From positions 186,001 through 250,000 of the forward strand of contig NZ_PVEN01000007.1 in the NCBI RefSeq assembly GCF_002973525.1: a stretch of DNA of 64,000 nucleotides, given 5' to 3'. Each line of letters starts with the position of its first letter. Positions within the stretch are counted from its first letter, which is position 1. The notes under the pieces were generated by a model. It did not search any database. It was not told the origin of the DNA and saw only the letters and a program-made list of their open reading frames with translations. Shown here piece by piece: positions 32,456-40,816 of this stretch. A program made the position numbers and the translations under genes. The DNA comes from Paraburkholderia sp. BL21I4N1. Its GTDB lineage: Bacteria > Pseudomonadota > Gammaproteobacteria > Burkholderiales > Burkholderiaceae.

Positions 32456-33667
32456 ATGTCACGAATCGCCATTATCGGCGCCGGCATTACCGGCGTCACG
32501 ACGGCTCACGCCCTCGCGCAACGCGGCCACCACGTCACGGTTTTCGAGCGTCATCGCTATGCGGCGATGGAGACCTCGTTCGCCAACGGCGGCCAGTTAT
32601 CGGCCAGCAACGCCGAAGTCTGGAACAGCACGGCCACCGTGCTGAAGGGGCTACGCTGGATGCTCACGCGCGACGCCCCGCTGCTGCTCAATCCCCTGCC
32701 CACGTGGCACAAATACTCGTGGATGGGCGAGTTCCTGCGGCAGATCCCGTACTATCGGAGTAACACGATCGAGACCGTGCGGCTCGCGATTGCCGCGCGC
32801 GAACATCTGTTTTCCACGGCGCGTAGCGAAGGTATCGAGTTCGATCTCGAACGGCGCGGCATTCTGCATATCTACAAGACGCAAAAGGAATTCGCCGCGG
32901 CGGACAAGGTGAATGCGTTGCTACGCGAAGGCGGTCTCGACCGCAATCCGGTGTCGGCAAGCGAGCTGCGGCGGATCGAGCCCACGCTGCAAGGCGATTT
33001 CTTCGGCGGGTTTTTCACGCCGTCCGATTCGACTGGCGACATCCACAAGTTCACGCGCGGTCTCGCGGATGCCTGCGTGCGGCATGGCGTCGAGTTTCAC
33101 TACGATGCCGGGATCACGGCGATCGAGCAGCCGGCGGACTCGAAGTTTTCGCTGACGGTCAATCTGGAAGGCGAGTCGCAACGCTTTGCGTTCGAGCGGA
33201 TCGTCGTCTGCGCCGGCGTGAAGAGTCGCGATTTCGCGGCGATGCTTGGGGATCACGTCAACATCTATCCCGTGAAAGGTTATTCGATCACCGTCTGTCT
33301 CGACGACGAGATCAGTCAGCAGCGCGCGCCGTGGGTGAGCCTGCTCGACGACAGCGCGAAGATCGTCACGAGCCGGCTCGGCGCGGATCGATTCCGCGTG
33401 GCGGGCACGGCGGAGATCAACGGTTTCAACCGCGATATCCGCTCGGACCGGATTGCGCCGCTGGTGGACTGGACACGGCGTTACTTTCCTGAAGTGTCGA
33501 CGTCGCGCGTGATTCCGTGGGCGGGCTTGCGGCCGATGTTGCCGAGCATGCTGCCCAAGGTCGGACGCGGCAAGCGGCAAGGCGTGTTCTACAACACGGG
33601 GCACGGGCATCTGGGGTGGACGTTGTCGGCGGCGACGGCGCAGGCGGTGGCGGGGGCGATCCAGTAG
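32456..33667 (+). CDS. FAD-dependent D-amino-acid dehydrogenase / glycine oxidase-like (DadA family)
   Basis: A 403-residue DAO-family flavoenzyme. It begins with the FAD motif IAIIGAGITGVTTAHALAQRG, then VFERHRYAAMETSFANGGQLS, a DadA signature. The C-terminus ends in FYNTGHGHLGWTLSAATAQAVAGAI. The substrate-side and flavin motifs WAGLRPMLPSMLPKVG are present. It oxidises an amino acid to a keto acid and ammonia, passing electrons to the respiratory chain. Because a glycine riboswitch controls the gene, glycine is the likely natural substrate or signal. Its family name D-amino-acid dehydrogenase may therefore mislead. Confidence 0.92.
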   Translation: MSRIAIIGAGITGVTTAHALAQRGHHVTVFERHRYAAMETSFANGGQLSASNAEVWNSTATVLKGLRWMLTRDAPLLLNPLPTWHKYSWMGEFLRQIPYYRSNTIETVRLAIAAREHLFSTARSEGIEFDLERRGILHIYKTQKEFAAADKVNALLREGGLDRNPVSASELRRIEPTLQGDFFGGFFTPSDSTGDIHKFTRGLADACVRHGVEFHYDAGITAIEQPADSKFSLTVNLEGESQRFAFERIVVCAGVKSRDFAAMLGDHVNIYPVKGYSITVCLDDEISQQRAPWVSLLDDSAKIVTSRLGADRFRVAGTAEINGFNRDIRSDRIAPLVDWTRRYFPEVSTSRVIPWAGLRPMLPSMLPKVGRGKRQGVFYNTGHGHLGWTLSAATAQAVAGAIQ

Positions 33668-33815
33668 CCTCGGGTGGTCGCGCGCGCCTGCTGCTGAAGG
33701 GTTCGATACGGCAGGCGCGAACGCTGGGAACGGAGATCACGGCAGCCGTGGCCGAATGCAAAATCCGTCACATCTGCTAGTGTTCTCTCATCCCAGCTCA
33801 TTCCGTGGAGAACTC

Positions 33816-34076
33816 ATGCCGCACAGCCGGTCCACGAAACACGGCGGCACTGCCGCGCGCCTCACCGACGCCCAGATCGCCGCCGAAGCCACCCGCCGTC
33901 TCGCCTGGGACACCGCCGTTCCCGAGCACGCCGTCAAGGTCAACGTCGCCGCTGGCCGCATCACGCTGCATGGCGAACTGCAACGCGATCAGCAACGCAC
34001 CGCCGCGCTCGAAGACGTCACGCGCCTGTTCGGCGTCACCGGCGTATTGGATCGCACGACCATCAAGGCTAAATAA
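33816..34076 (+). CDS. Small BON-domain protein
   Basis: An 86-residue cytoplasmic protein from the ATG at 33816 (ribosome site GTGGAG). Residues about 18-85 form one BON domain (AAEATRRLAWDTAVPEHAVKV and GRITLHGELQRDQQRTAALEDV). Small single-BON proteins in Burkholderiales are found in stress and low-oxygen regulons. It is convergent with the ackA operon, separated by 14 bp. No signal peptide, so it stays in the cell; ligand unknown. Confidence 0.85.
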   Translation: MPHSRSTKHGGTAARLTDAQIAAEATRRLAWDTAVPEHAVKVNVAAGRITLHGELQRDQQRTAALEDVTRLFGVTGVLDRTTIKAK

Positions 34077-34090
34077 AAAGCCTAAAGGTC

Positions 34091-35248
34091 TCAGTTCATG
34101 TCGGCGCTCAATAGCGTCCGACAATGCCGCGCGATCTGCTTCTCTTCCTCGGTATGAATCGCCCGCACCTTGCCCGCCGGATCGCCTTCCACCAGTCCCA
34201 TGAACGCGAGGCCGTCGCACACGCGCTTGCGAATCCCCGCGCTGTGTTCGCCGATCCCTCCGGTGAACACCAGCAGATCGATCCCGCCCAGCAACGCCGC
34301 ATACGCGCCGATGGTCTTGCGTACCGCCGTGGCGAACGCATCGAGCGCCAACGCCGCATTCGCATCGCCCGATGCGGCCAGTTTTTCCAGCGCCTGCATG
34401 TCGCTTTCGCCGTCCGTATAACCGGCGAGGCCGCTGTGCCGATTCAGGAGCGTCTCCAACGCGGCGGCGTCGAGCTTCTCGACCCGCATCAGATACAGGA
34501 GCACACCGGGATCGAGATCGCCGCTGCGCGTGCCCATCGGCACACCACCGGTGGGCGTCAATCCCATCGACGTATCGACCGATTGGCCGTCGCGCAACGC
34601 GCACAGGCTCGAACCATTGCCGAGGTGCGCGAACACCGCGCGCGACGGCAGCGCCGCACCGAGCTGAGTTACCAGCGACTCATAAGACAGCCCATGAAAG
34701 CCGTAGCGGATCACCCCCGCTTTCAGATACCGCCGCGGCAGCGCGAGTTGCGCCGCGCGCGGCGGCAGCGTGGCATGAAACGCGGTATCGAAGCAGGCGA
34801 AATGCGGCGCGTCGCCGAAAATCCGCGCGGCCTCGTCGATCAACGCGAGCGCGGGCGGAATATGCAGCGGCGCGAAATGCACGGCGTCCTGCAGACGTTG
34901 ACGCACTTCGGGCGTGAGCCGCTGATGCCTGCGCAAATGCGGCCCGCCATGCACCACCCGATGCCCGACCGCCGCAGGCCGCCCGTAACCCTGCTGCGCA
35001 AGCACTTCGGCGAGCTTGCGCAACGCGTCGGTCTGCGACTCGAGCACGCGCTCCTGTTGCACCAGCACGCCGCCGTCGGGCGTGTTGATCCGCAGGCTGC
35101 CGTCGCTGCGCCCGATGCCTTCCGCGCTGCCGGCGAGCAACAACGCTTCGTCGCCGCCCGCGTACGTGAACAGCCCGAACTTCAGGGACGACGAGCCGCT
35201 GTTCAGCACCAGAATCGCCGGCGCCGGGGCGCGCTTTTGTGTTTCCAT
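34091..35248 (-). CDS. ackA: Acetate kinase
   Basis: A 385-residue acetate kinase: acetyl phosphate + ADP to acetate + ATP. Motifs seen are NSGSSSLKFGLF (adenylate/phosphate 1), GHRVVHGG with the conserved Arg/His, CFDTAFHATLPP, GFHGLSYES and GNGSSLCALRDG. Length fits. It is the second gene of an operon with the phosphoketolase, 12 bp apart, so acetyl phosphate from phosphoketolase is directly cashed in for ATP. Confidence 0.97.
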   Translation of the reverse strand: METQKRAPAPAILVLNSGSSSLKFGLFTYAGGDEALLLAGSAEGIGRSDGSLRINTPDGGVLVQQERVLESQTDALRKLAEVLAQQGYGRPAAVGHRVVHGGPHLRRHQRLTPEVRQRLQDAVHFAPLHIPPALALIDEAARIFGDAPHFACFDTAFHATLPPRAAQLALPRRYLKAGVIRYGFHGLSYESLVTQLGAALPSRAVFAHLGNGSSLCALRDGQSVDTSMGLTPTGGVPMGTRSGDLDPGVLLYLMRVEKLDAAALETLLNRHSGLAGYTDGESDMQALEKLAASGDANAALALDAFATAVRKTIGAYAALLGGIDLLVFTGGIGEHSAGIRKRVCDGLAFMGLVEGDPAGKVRAIHTEEEKQIARHCRTLLSADMN

Positions 35249-35260
35249 AGCCTGCCTCGC

Positions 35261-37654
35261 CTAGCCTTTCCACGTCCAGTTGCGGATCTCTTCCTTGTCG
35301 ATGCCTTCGGCATGCGCATAAGCAAGATGCTCGATGATCTGCCCGCGCAGCCATTCCTTCGCATGATCGCCGACGCCGCGTAGCGACGGCACGCGATCGA
35401 TCACGTCGATGGCCAGCGAAAAACGGTCCACCTGGTTGATGATCGCCAGTTCGAGCGGCGTGTTGATGTTGCCCTTCTCGTGATAGCCGTGCACGTGCAG
35501 ATTGTCGTGATTGGTGCGGTTATACGTCAGCTTGTGCACCAGCGACGCGTACGAATGGAAATTGAAAATCACCGGCTTGCTGGTGGTGAACAGCGAATCG
35601 AAATCGCGGCTCGACAACCCGTGCGGATGCGCGTGCTCGGGCATCAGACGGAACAGATCGACCACGTTGACGAAGCGGATCTTCAGATCGGCGAAACGCG
35701 CCTTCAGAATCTCCACCGCGGCGAGCGCCTCCATGGTCGCGATGTCGCCCGCGCAGGCGATCACCACGTCGGGCTCGACGCCCTGATCGGTCGACGCCCA
35801 GTCCCAGATGCCGATGCCCTTGGTGCAATGCGTGACGGCGGCGTCCATGTCGAGGTACTGCAGATGCGGCTGCTTGTCGGCGACGATCACGTTGACGTAA
35901 TCGCGCGAACGCAGGCAGTGATCGGCGACGCTCAGTAGGCAGTTTGCGTCGGGCGGCAGATAAATACGCACCACATCCGGGCTTTTATTCGTGACGACGT
36001 CGAGAAAACCCGGGTCCTGATGCGTGAAGCCGTTGTGATCCTGACGCCAGACCAGCGACGTGATCAGCAGATTGATCGACGGCACCGGCTGCCGCCAGCC
36101 GAGATCGCGCTTGGCTTTTTCCAGCCACTTGGCGTGCTGGTTGAACATCGAATCGATCACGTGGACGAACGCTTCGTAGGTCGCGAACAGGCCGTGACGG
36201 CCGGTCAGCACGTAACCTTCGAACCAGCCTTCGAGCGTGTGCTCGCTCAGCATTTCCATCACGCGGCCGTCGGGGGCGAGTTCGCCGCCGTCGGCATCGC
36301 TCGCTTCGGTCTGCGCGAGCCAAGTCTTTTCGGACGCCTCGTAGATCGCCGTCAGCTTGTTGCTGGCGGTCTCGTCGGGACCGAACACGCGGAAGTTCGT
36401 CATGTTGTTGCGCATCACGTCGCGCAGGAACGTGCCGAGCACTTCGGTGGGCGACGTGTACGAGCCGGCCGGTTTCTTGACCGTAACCGCGTAGTCGCGA
36501 AACGGCGGCAGGTCGAGTGTCTTGCACAGCAACCCGCCGTTCGCGTGCGGATTGGCGCTGATGCGGCGCGCGCCTTCGGGTGCGAGTTCGCGCAGTTCTT
36601 CGACGAGACGCCCTGCTTCGTCGAACAGCGACTCGGGTTCGTAGCTGCGCAACCAGTGTTCGACCAGCTTCAGGCTCTTGCCATTCGTGACGGGATCAAG
36701 CACCGGTACCTGGTGCGCGCGCCACGAGCCTTCCACTTTGTGGCCGCCCACTTCTTTGGGGCCGGTCCAGCCCTTCGGCGAACGCAGCACGATCATCGGC
36801 CAGCGCGGTCGCGTGGCGTCGTTGCGTTCGCGCGCATGCTGCTGGATCGCGCGGATTTCACCGATGCATTGTTCGAGCGTGGCGGCCATCTGCTGATGCA
36901 TCGTGTCGGGGTCGTCGCCTTCGACGAAATACGGCTTGTGGCCATAGCCGGTCAGCAGCGCCTCGAGTTCTTCACGCGGAATCCGCGCGAGGATGGTCGG
37001 GTTGGCGATCTTGTAGCCGTTCAGATGCAACACCGGCAGCACCGCGCCGTCGCGGATCGGGTTGAGGAATTTGTTCGAATGCCACGAGGTGGCGAGCGGG
37101 CCGGTCTCCGCTTCGCCGTCGCCGACCATCACGGCGACGATCAGTTCGGGATTGTCGAACGCCGCGCCGTAGCCATGCGACAGGCTATAGCCGAGTTCGC
37201 CGCCTTCGTGAATCGAGCCCGGCGTTTCGGGCGTGCAGTGCGAACCGATGCCGCCGGGAAACGAGAACTGCCTAAAAAAACGCCGCATGCCGGCTTCGTC
37301 CTCGCTGCGGTCCGGATAGATTTCCGAGTAGTGACCTTCGAGGTAGCAATGGGCGAGCGTGGCCGGCGCGCCGTGACCTGGGCCCGCAATGTAGATCAGA
37401 TTCAGATCGAGCTTGCGGATCAGACGGTTCAGATGCACCAGCAGGAAGCTTTGCCCCGGATCGGAGCCCCAATGGCCGAGCAGGCGGTTCTTGATGTGCT
37501 CGGGTTTGAGCGGCTCGCGCAACAGCGGGTTGTCGCGCAGGTAGATCATGCCGGCCGACAGGTAATTGCAGGCTCGCCAGTAGCGGTCCATTCTGCGCAG
37601 CGTGTCGGGGTCCAGAATAGTCGGCGGGGTTGCACGTGAGGTTGCTTCGGCCAT
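35261..37654 (-). CDS. xfp: Phosphoketolase (xylulose-5-phosphate/fructose-6-phosphate)
   Basis: A 797-residue TPP enzyme cleaving xylulose 5-phosphate (or fructose 6-phosphate) with phosphate to acetyl phosphate and glyceraldehyde 3-phosphate (or erythrose 4-phosphate). Key motifs are GPGHGAPA, GDGEAETGPLATSWHSNKFLNP (TPP-binding), KGWTGPKEVGG, ESTMGR-like FGPDETASNKL, and HNGFTHQDPGF, all typical. It leads the xfp-ackA operon. An imperfect FNR box at 37892-37905 lies 238 bp upstream and may induce it at low oxygen. Confidence 0.97.
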   Translation of the reverse strand: MAEATSRATPPTILDPDTLRRMDRYWRACNYLSAGMIYLRDNPLLREPLKPEHIKNRLLGHWGSDPGQSFLLVHLNRLIRKLDLNLIYIAGPGHGAPATLAHCYLEGHYSEIYPDRSEDEAGMRRFFRQFSFPGGIGSHCTPETPGSIHEGGELGYSLSHGYGAAFDNPELIVAVMVGDGEAETGPLATSWHSNKFLNPIRDGAVLPVLHLNGYKIANPTILARIPREELEALLTGYGHKPYFVEGDDPDTMHQQMAATLEQCIGEIRAIQQHARERNDATRPRWPMIVLRSPKGWTGPKEVGGHKVEGSWRAHQVPVLDPVTNGKSLKLVEHWLRSYEPESLFDEAGRLVEELRELAPEGARRISANPHANGGLLCKTLDLPPFRDYAVTVKKPAGSYTSPTEVLGTFLRDVMRNNMTNFRVFGPDETASNKLTAIYEASEKTWLAQTEASDADGGELAPDGRVMEMLSEHTLEGWFEGYVLTGRHGLFATYEAFVHVIDSMFNQHAKWLEKAKRDLGWRQPVPSINLLITSLVWRQDHNGFTHQDPGFLDVVTNKSPDVVRIYLPPDANCLLSVADHCLRSRDYVNVIVADKQPHLQYLDMDAAVTHCTKGIGIWDWASTDQGVEPDVVIACAGDIATMEALAAVEILKARFADLKIRFVNVVDLFRLMPEHAHPHGLSSRDFDSLFTTSKPVIFNFHSYASLVHKLTYNRTNHDNLHVHGYHEKGNINTPLELAIINQVDRFSLAIDVIDRVPSLRGVGDHAKEWLRGQIIEHLAYAHAEGIDKEEIRNWTWKG

Positions 37655-38086
37655 GGCGTCACTCCTCGAAAAGGACTGTCAGGCAGGTTAGCGGGTGCTG
37701 CGGTGTGGGTTCGACGGTGCCGCGCGATGCGGAAAAACAGCAGCGGCCGACCAGCCTTGTCATGCGGGTGACACACCGCAAGCGTAAAAGCGCGGCCGCG
37801 TACATCCAGGCTGAGTGAAAGCTTCGTCGATGATAGTAAGGGGTTGTGACAGGCCATGCGTGGCATGGTTCGACGCAAATCCTGAAAGCGTTTGATCTGG
37901 ATCGGGTTTGGTGCTGTGTGCCGCAGCAGACCGCGCGGCTGCGCTAGACTTCAGACGCGCGTCGAGCGGAGATTAAGCCCAACTTAAGTGAACCCGTTTA
38001 CGCTCGATGCGGATCGGCGCGGCTCATCCGTCTTTCTGAATCAGCCGGCACGCCGGCCCTCTCATCCCTCATTCTCAACGGCCATC
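37655..38086. other. Divergent intergenic region upstream of xfp
   Basis: 432 bp between xfp and a small membrane protein gene. It contains the FNR-like site at 37892-37905; no supported gene or repeat is seen. The promoters of xfp and possibly the small gene should lie here. Confidence 0.5.
37892..37905. promoter_or_regulatory. Imperfect FNR/ANR box upstream of xfp-ackA
   Basis: TTGATCTGGATCGG matches TTGAT-N4-ATCAA at 8 of 10 positions. It shares the 11-mer TGATCTGGATC with the stronger box at 8051-8064. Its centre is 244 bp before the xfp start, which is distant for direct activation unless the leader is long; the small gene at 38087 is the other candidate. Confidence 0.4.
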
Positions 38087-38212
38087 ATGTCGACACCCAG
38101 CCGCTTCAAGGCGCCTCTGATTCTCGTTCTTTCGATCGTGCTGCTGTTCGCGGGCGTCGCTGTATTGATCGGCGTGTTCGGGTTGCTGGTCAAGCTGTTT
38201 GGCGTGACCTGA
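38087..38212 (+). CDS. Small single-helix membrane protein (41 residues)
   Basis: Forty-one residues from the ATG at 38087: a short polar start (STPSRFKAP) then one long hydrophobic helix (LILVLSIVLLFAGVAVLIGVF) and the tail LLVKLFGVT. An upstream GTG at 37988 would lengthen it with arginine/proline-rich sequence. No strong ribosome site, so the start is uncertain. Divergent from xfp. Unknown function. Confidence 0.5.
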   Translation: MSTPSRFKAPLILVLSIVLLFAGVAVLIGVFGLLVKLFGVT

Positions 38213-38308
38213 CGCGCTACCGCGGGCACGGAATCCGCGCGGACTGTGTATGCTGGGCGTTCGCGCGGCGCCACCACGGCGCCCAAGGCTCATTGCAAGG
38301 AGATTCCA

Positions 38309-38848
38309 TTGACCGATCACACTGAACCCTCCCCGGCCGACCCGTCGAAGATCGATCCTGAGTTGGTCGAACTCGCGCAGCAGGTTTTCGATCTCGCACG
38401 GCGTGGCGACGCCACGATGCTGGCTGCTGTTATCGAAAAAGGCGTGCCGCCGAATCTGCGCAACGACAAGGGCGACAGTCTCGTGATGCTGGCGAGCTAC
38501 CACGGTCACGCGGATGCAGTACGCACGCTGCTCGAGCGCGGCGCCGATCCGAACCTGCGCAACGACAACGGCCAGACGCCGATCGCGGGCGCGGCGTTCA
38601 AGGGTTTCGACGCAGTGATCGAGACGCTGCTCGCGCATGGTGCGGACGTGGAAGGCGCGTCACCCGACGGCCGCACGGCGCTGATGGTGGCCGCGATGTT
38701 CAACCGCACGGCGATCATGGAACTGCTGATTGCGCACGGCGCCAACCCCAGCGCGCGCGACGCGAACGGCGTGAGCGCAATGGATGCGGCGGGCCGCATG
38801 GGCGCCGGCGACGCGCAGGCCCGCCTGAAAGAACTCGGCGGCGCCTGA
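38309..38848 (+). CDS. Ankyrin-repeat protein
   Basis: I take the TTG at 38309 because AGGAGA lies at good spacing; 179 residues. Four ankyrin repeats cover about residues 35-165, each with the NDKGDSLVMLASYHGHADAV / RNDNGQTPIAGAAFKGFDAV / SPDGRTALMVAAMFNRTAIM pattern and LL--GA(D/N)P turns. No signal peptide; cytoplasmic protein-binding scaffold of unknown partner. It is convergent with the HAD gene, 3 bp apart. Confidence 0.88.
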   Translation: MTDHTEPSPADPSKIDPELVELAQQVFDLARRGDATMLAAVIEKGVPPNLRNDKGDSLVMLASYHGHADAVRTLLERGADPNLRNDNGQTPIAGAAFKGFDAVIETLLAHGADVEGASPDGRTALMVAAMFNRTAIMELLIAHGANPSARDANGVSAMDAAGRMGAGDAQARLKELGGA

Positions 38849-38851
38849 GTC

Positions 38852-39544
38852 TCAGCTTTTCCCGCCCACCAGCGTATCCAGATCGATCTCCGCCAGCTCG
38901 CCGATGCGCTCGACGCTCACGTCCGCCGGCGGATTGCTGGAGATTTCCTTCGGATCGAACGCGTAGTGGCCCTGGCGCGGAAACACCGTGGTCAACCTGT
39001 CGCCCCACGCCTTCTTCATGGCGGTCAGAATGCGCAGCTTGTCGTCGACCATCACATAGTGACGCGCCGGGTAGCACTCCATCACCTGGTCGAGCATCTG
39101 CTCCTTGTGAATGTAGATCAGCACGCGCCCTTCCACCTCGTCCCATAGACCCGAACGGGCAATCTTGCGCGGCTGGAACACCACGTCGCCATCCGAGAGA
39201 ATCACCGTCGGCCCGCGTTGCGCGACATGCCGCAGCGCATCCAGCGCGCCGGGATAGAGCCGGTTCGCGAACGGATACTCGATCAGGAACGACGCCATCA
39301 GCAGCAGGCGCGTGTCGCGCGGATGTTCCAGCCGGTAGCGCTGCAACGCGCCAAGGTAGTCGGCGTAGCCCAGTTCCGAGCGCAGCTGTTCGAAAATCTC
39401 CCAATAGCGTGCGCTGTTTTCCGCACCGAACGACTTGATCATGTGCGCGCGCAAATCGGCCAGCACGTGATCGTTGTCCAGCAAGGTATTGTCGCAGTCG
39501 AACAGAAACACGACCTCGTGCGGCGTGGCGGGGGTGGCTGACAT
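38852..39544 (-). CDS. HAD-superfamily hydrolase
   Basis: A 230-residue HAD phosphatase from the ATG at 39544. Motif I is FLFDCDNTLLDND (nucleophile Asp and acid/base), motif II in VILSDGD, motif III Lys in RKIAR region, motif IV YVMVDDK. An alpha-helical cap lies between. It follows the 6-phosphogluconate dehydrogenase gene by 16 bp, so they are probably cotranscribed. It likely dephosphorylates a small metabolite; the substrate is unknown. Confidence 0.88.
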   Translation of the reverse strand: MSATPATPHEVVFLFDCDNTLLDNDHVLADLRAHMIKSFGAENSARYWEIFEQLRSELGYADYLGALQRYRLEHPRDTRLLLMASFLIEYPFANRLYPGALDALRHVAQRGPTVILSDGDVVFQPRKIARSGLWDEVEGRVLIYIHKEQMLDQVMECYPARHYVMVDDKLRILTAMKKAWGDRLTTVFPRQGHYAFDPKEISSNPPADVSVERIGELAEIDLDTLVGGKS

Positions 39545-39560
39545 GGCGGCTCCGTTTTGA

Positions 39561-40598
39561 TTAACTCTTCTGCCCGTCGGGCGGCGTGGCGGCTTTCTCC
39601 ACATGGCCGCCGAAGTCGTTGCGCATGGCAGACAACACCCGGTTCGAGAAGTCCGCCTCGCCACGCGAACTGAAGCGCGCGAACAGCGCCGCGCTCAGCA
39701 CCGGCGTGGGCACGCCTTCGTCGATGGCGGCCGCGACCGTCCAGCGCCCTTCGCCCGAATCCGATACGCGGCCCGCGTAGTGTTTCAATTCGGCGTCGCT
39801 GACCAGCGAGCCCGCGATCAGGTCGAGCAGCCACGAGCCGATCACGCTGCCGCGACGCCAGACCTCGGTGACCTCGGCCAGATTCAGATCGTATTGATAC
39901 AACTCGGGACGGCGCAGCGGCGTGGTTTCCGCGTCGACCTCACGCGCGTGTTTGCCGGCGTCGGCATGATGCAGGATATTCAGCCCCTCGGCGTACGCGG
40001 CCATGATCCCGTACTCGATGCCGTTGTGAACCATCTTGACGAAATGCCCCGCACCCTGCGGCCCGCAATGCAGGAAGCCCTGGTCCGCGGTGCTGGCGCT
40101 CGCCGTGCGGCCCGGCGTGGGGGTGGCCGCGCCCGCGCCGGGCGCGAGCGCGGCGAAAATCGGTTCGAGGTGTTTCACCACCTCCGGCTCGCCGCCTATC
40201 ATCAGACAGTAGCCGCGTTCGCGGCCCGCCACGCCGCCGCTCGTGCCGACGTCCACGTAATGCAGCTTGCGCGCGCCCAGTTCGTTGCCGCGACGAATGT
40301 CGTCGTGGTAATACGAGTTGCCGCCGTCGATCACGATGTCGCCCGGCTCCAGCAGCGGCACGAGTTTGTCGAGCGTGGCGTCGACCACGGCGGCCGGCAC
40401 CATCAGCCAGACGGCGCGCGGTTTATCCAGTTGCGCGACGAGATCCTCGAGCGAACTCGCCCCCGCCACGCCGTCCTGTTTGAGTTTATCGACCGCCGCC
40501 GCCTGCACGTCGTAGGCAATGCAGTGCTGACCGCCTTTAGTGAGGCGTCGCACCATGTCGGCGCCCATGCGTCCCAATCCAATCATGCCTAGCTGCAT
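39561..40598 (-). CDS. gnd: 6-phosphogluconate dehydrogenase, decarboxylating (short/Gnd2 type)
   Basis: A 345-residue enzyme converting 6-phosphogluconate to ribulose 5-phosphate, CO2 and NAD(P)H. The Rossmann motif GLGRMGADMVRRL is at the N-terminus; IDGGNSYYHDDIRRG, VDVGTSGGVAGRERGYCLMIGG and GHFVKMVHNGIEYGIM (catalytic Lys-Asn) are the family signatures. The length marks the short, often NAD-preferring type. The substrate-binding lobe is insert-bearing (AGAATPTPGRTASAS near residue 150). It heads an operon with a HAD phosphatase. Confidence 0.93.
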   Translation of the reverse strand: MQLGMIGLGRMGADMVRRLTKGGQHCIAYDVQAAAVDKLKQDGVAGASSLEDLVAQLDKPRAVWLMVPAAVVDATLDKLVPLLEPGDIVIDGGNSYYHDDIRRGNELGARKLHYVDVGTSGGVAGRERGYCLMIGGEPEVVKHLEPIFAALAPGAGAATPTPGRTASASTADQGFLHCGPQGAGHFVKMVHNGIEYGIMAAYAEGLNILHHADAGKHAREVDAETTPLRRPELYQYDLNLAEVTEVWRRGSVIGSWLLDLIAGSLVSDAELKHYAGRVSDSGEGRWTVAAAIDEGVPTPVLSAALFARFSSRGEADFSNRVLSAMRNDFGGHVEKAATPPDGQKS

Positions 40599-40816
40599 AT
40601 CTCGCTCCGGAAAGTGCGTCGTTGCGTTGCTCGACCTGGCTCGTTTTGCTGTGCATCACCGCGCGCGTCAAAAGACGATACGCCTCTTTGCAGAGGTTTT
40701 GCACGGCGTAAAGTTCCGCGTGAATGGAATTGGCTCGCGTACGGGCCACGTGGGTTTCGATTCGGCTGACGGTCGTCTTACAAGCGGCTCCCGAGCGTGG
40801 CTGTAGAACGTTGCGC

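Noticed and set aside
36020..37639. 539-codon plus-strand open frame opposite xfp
   Set aside because: Antisense shadow of phosphoketolase with biased composition and no motif.
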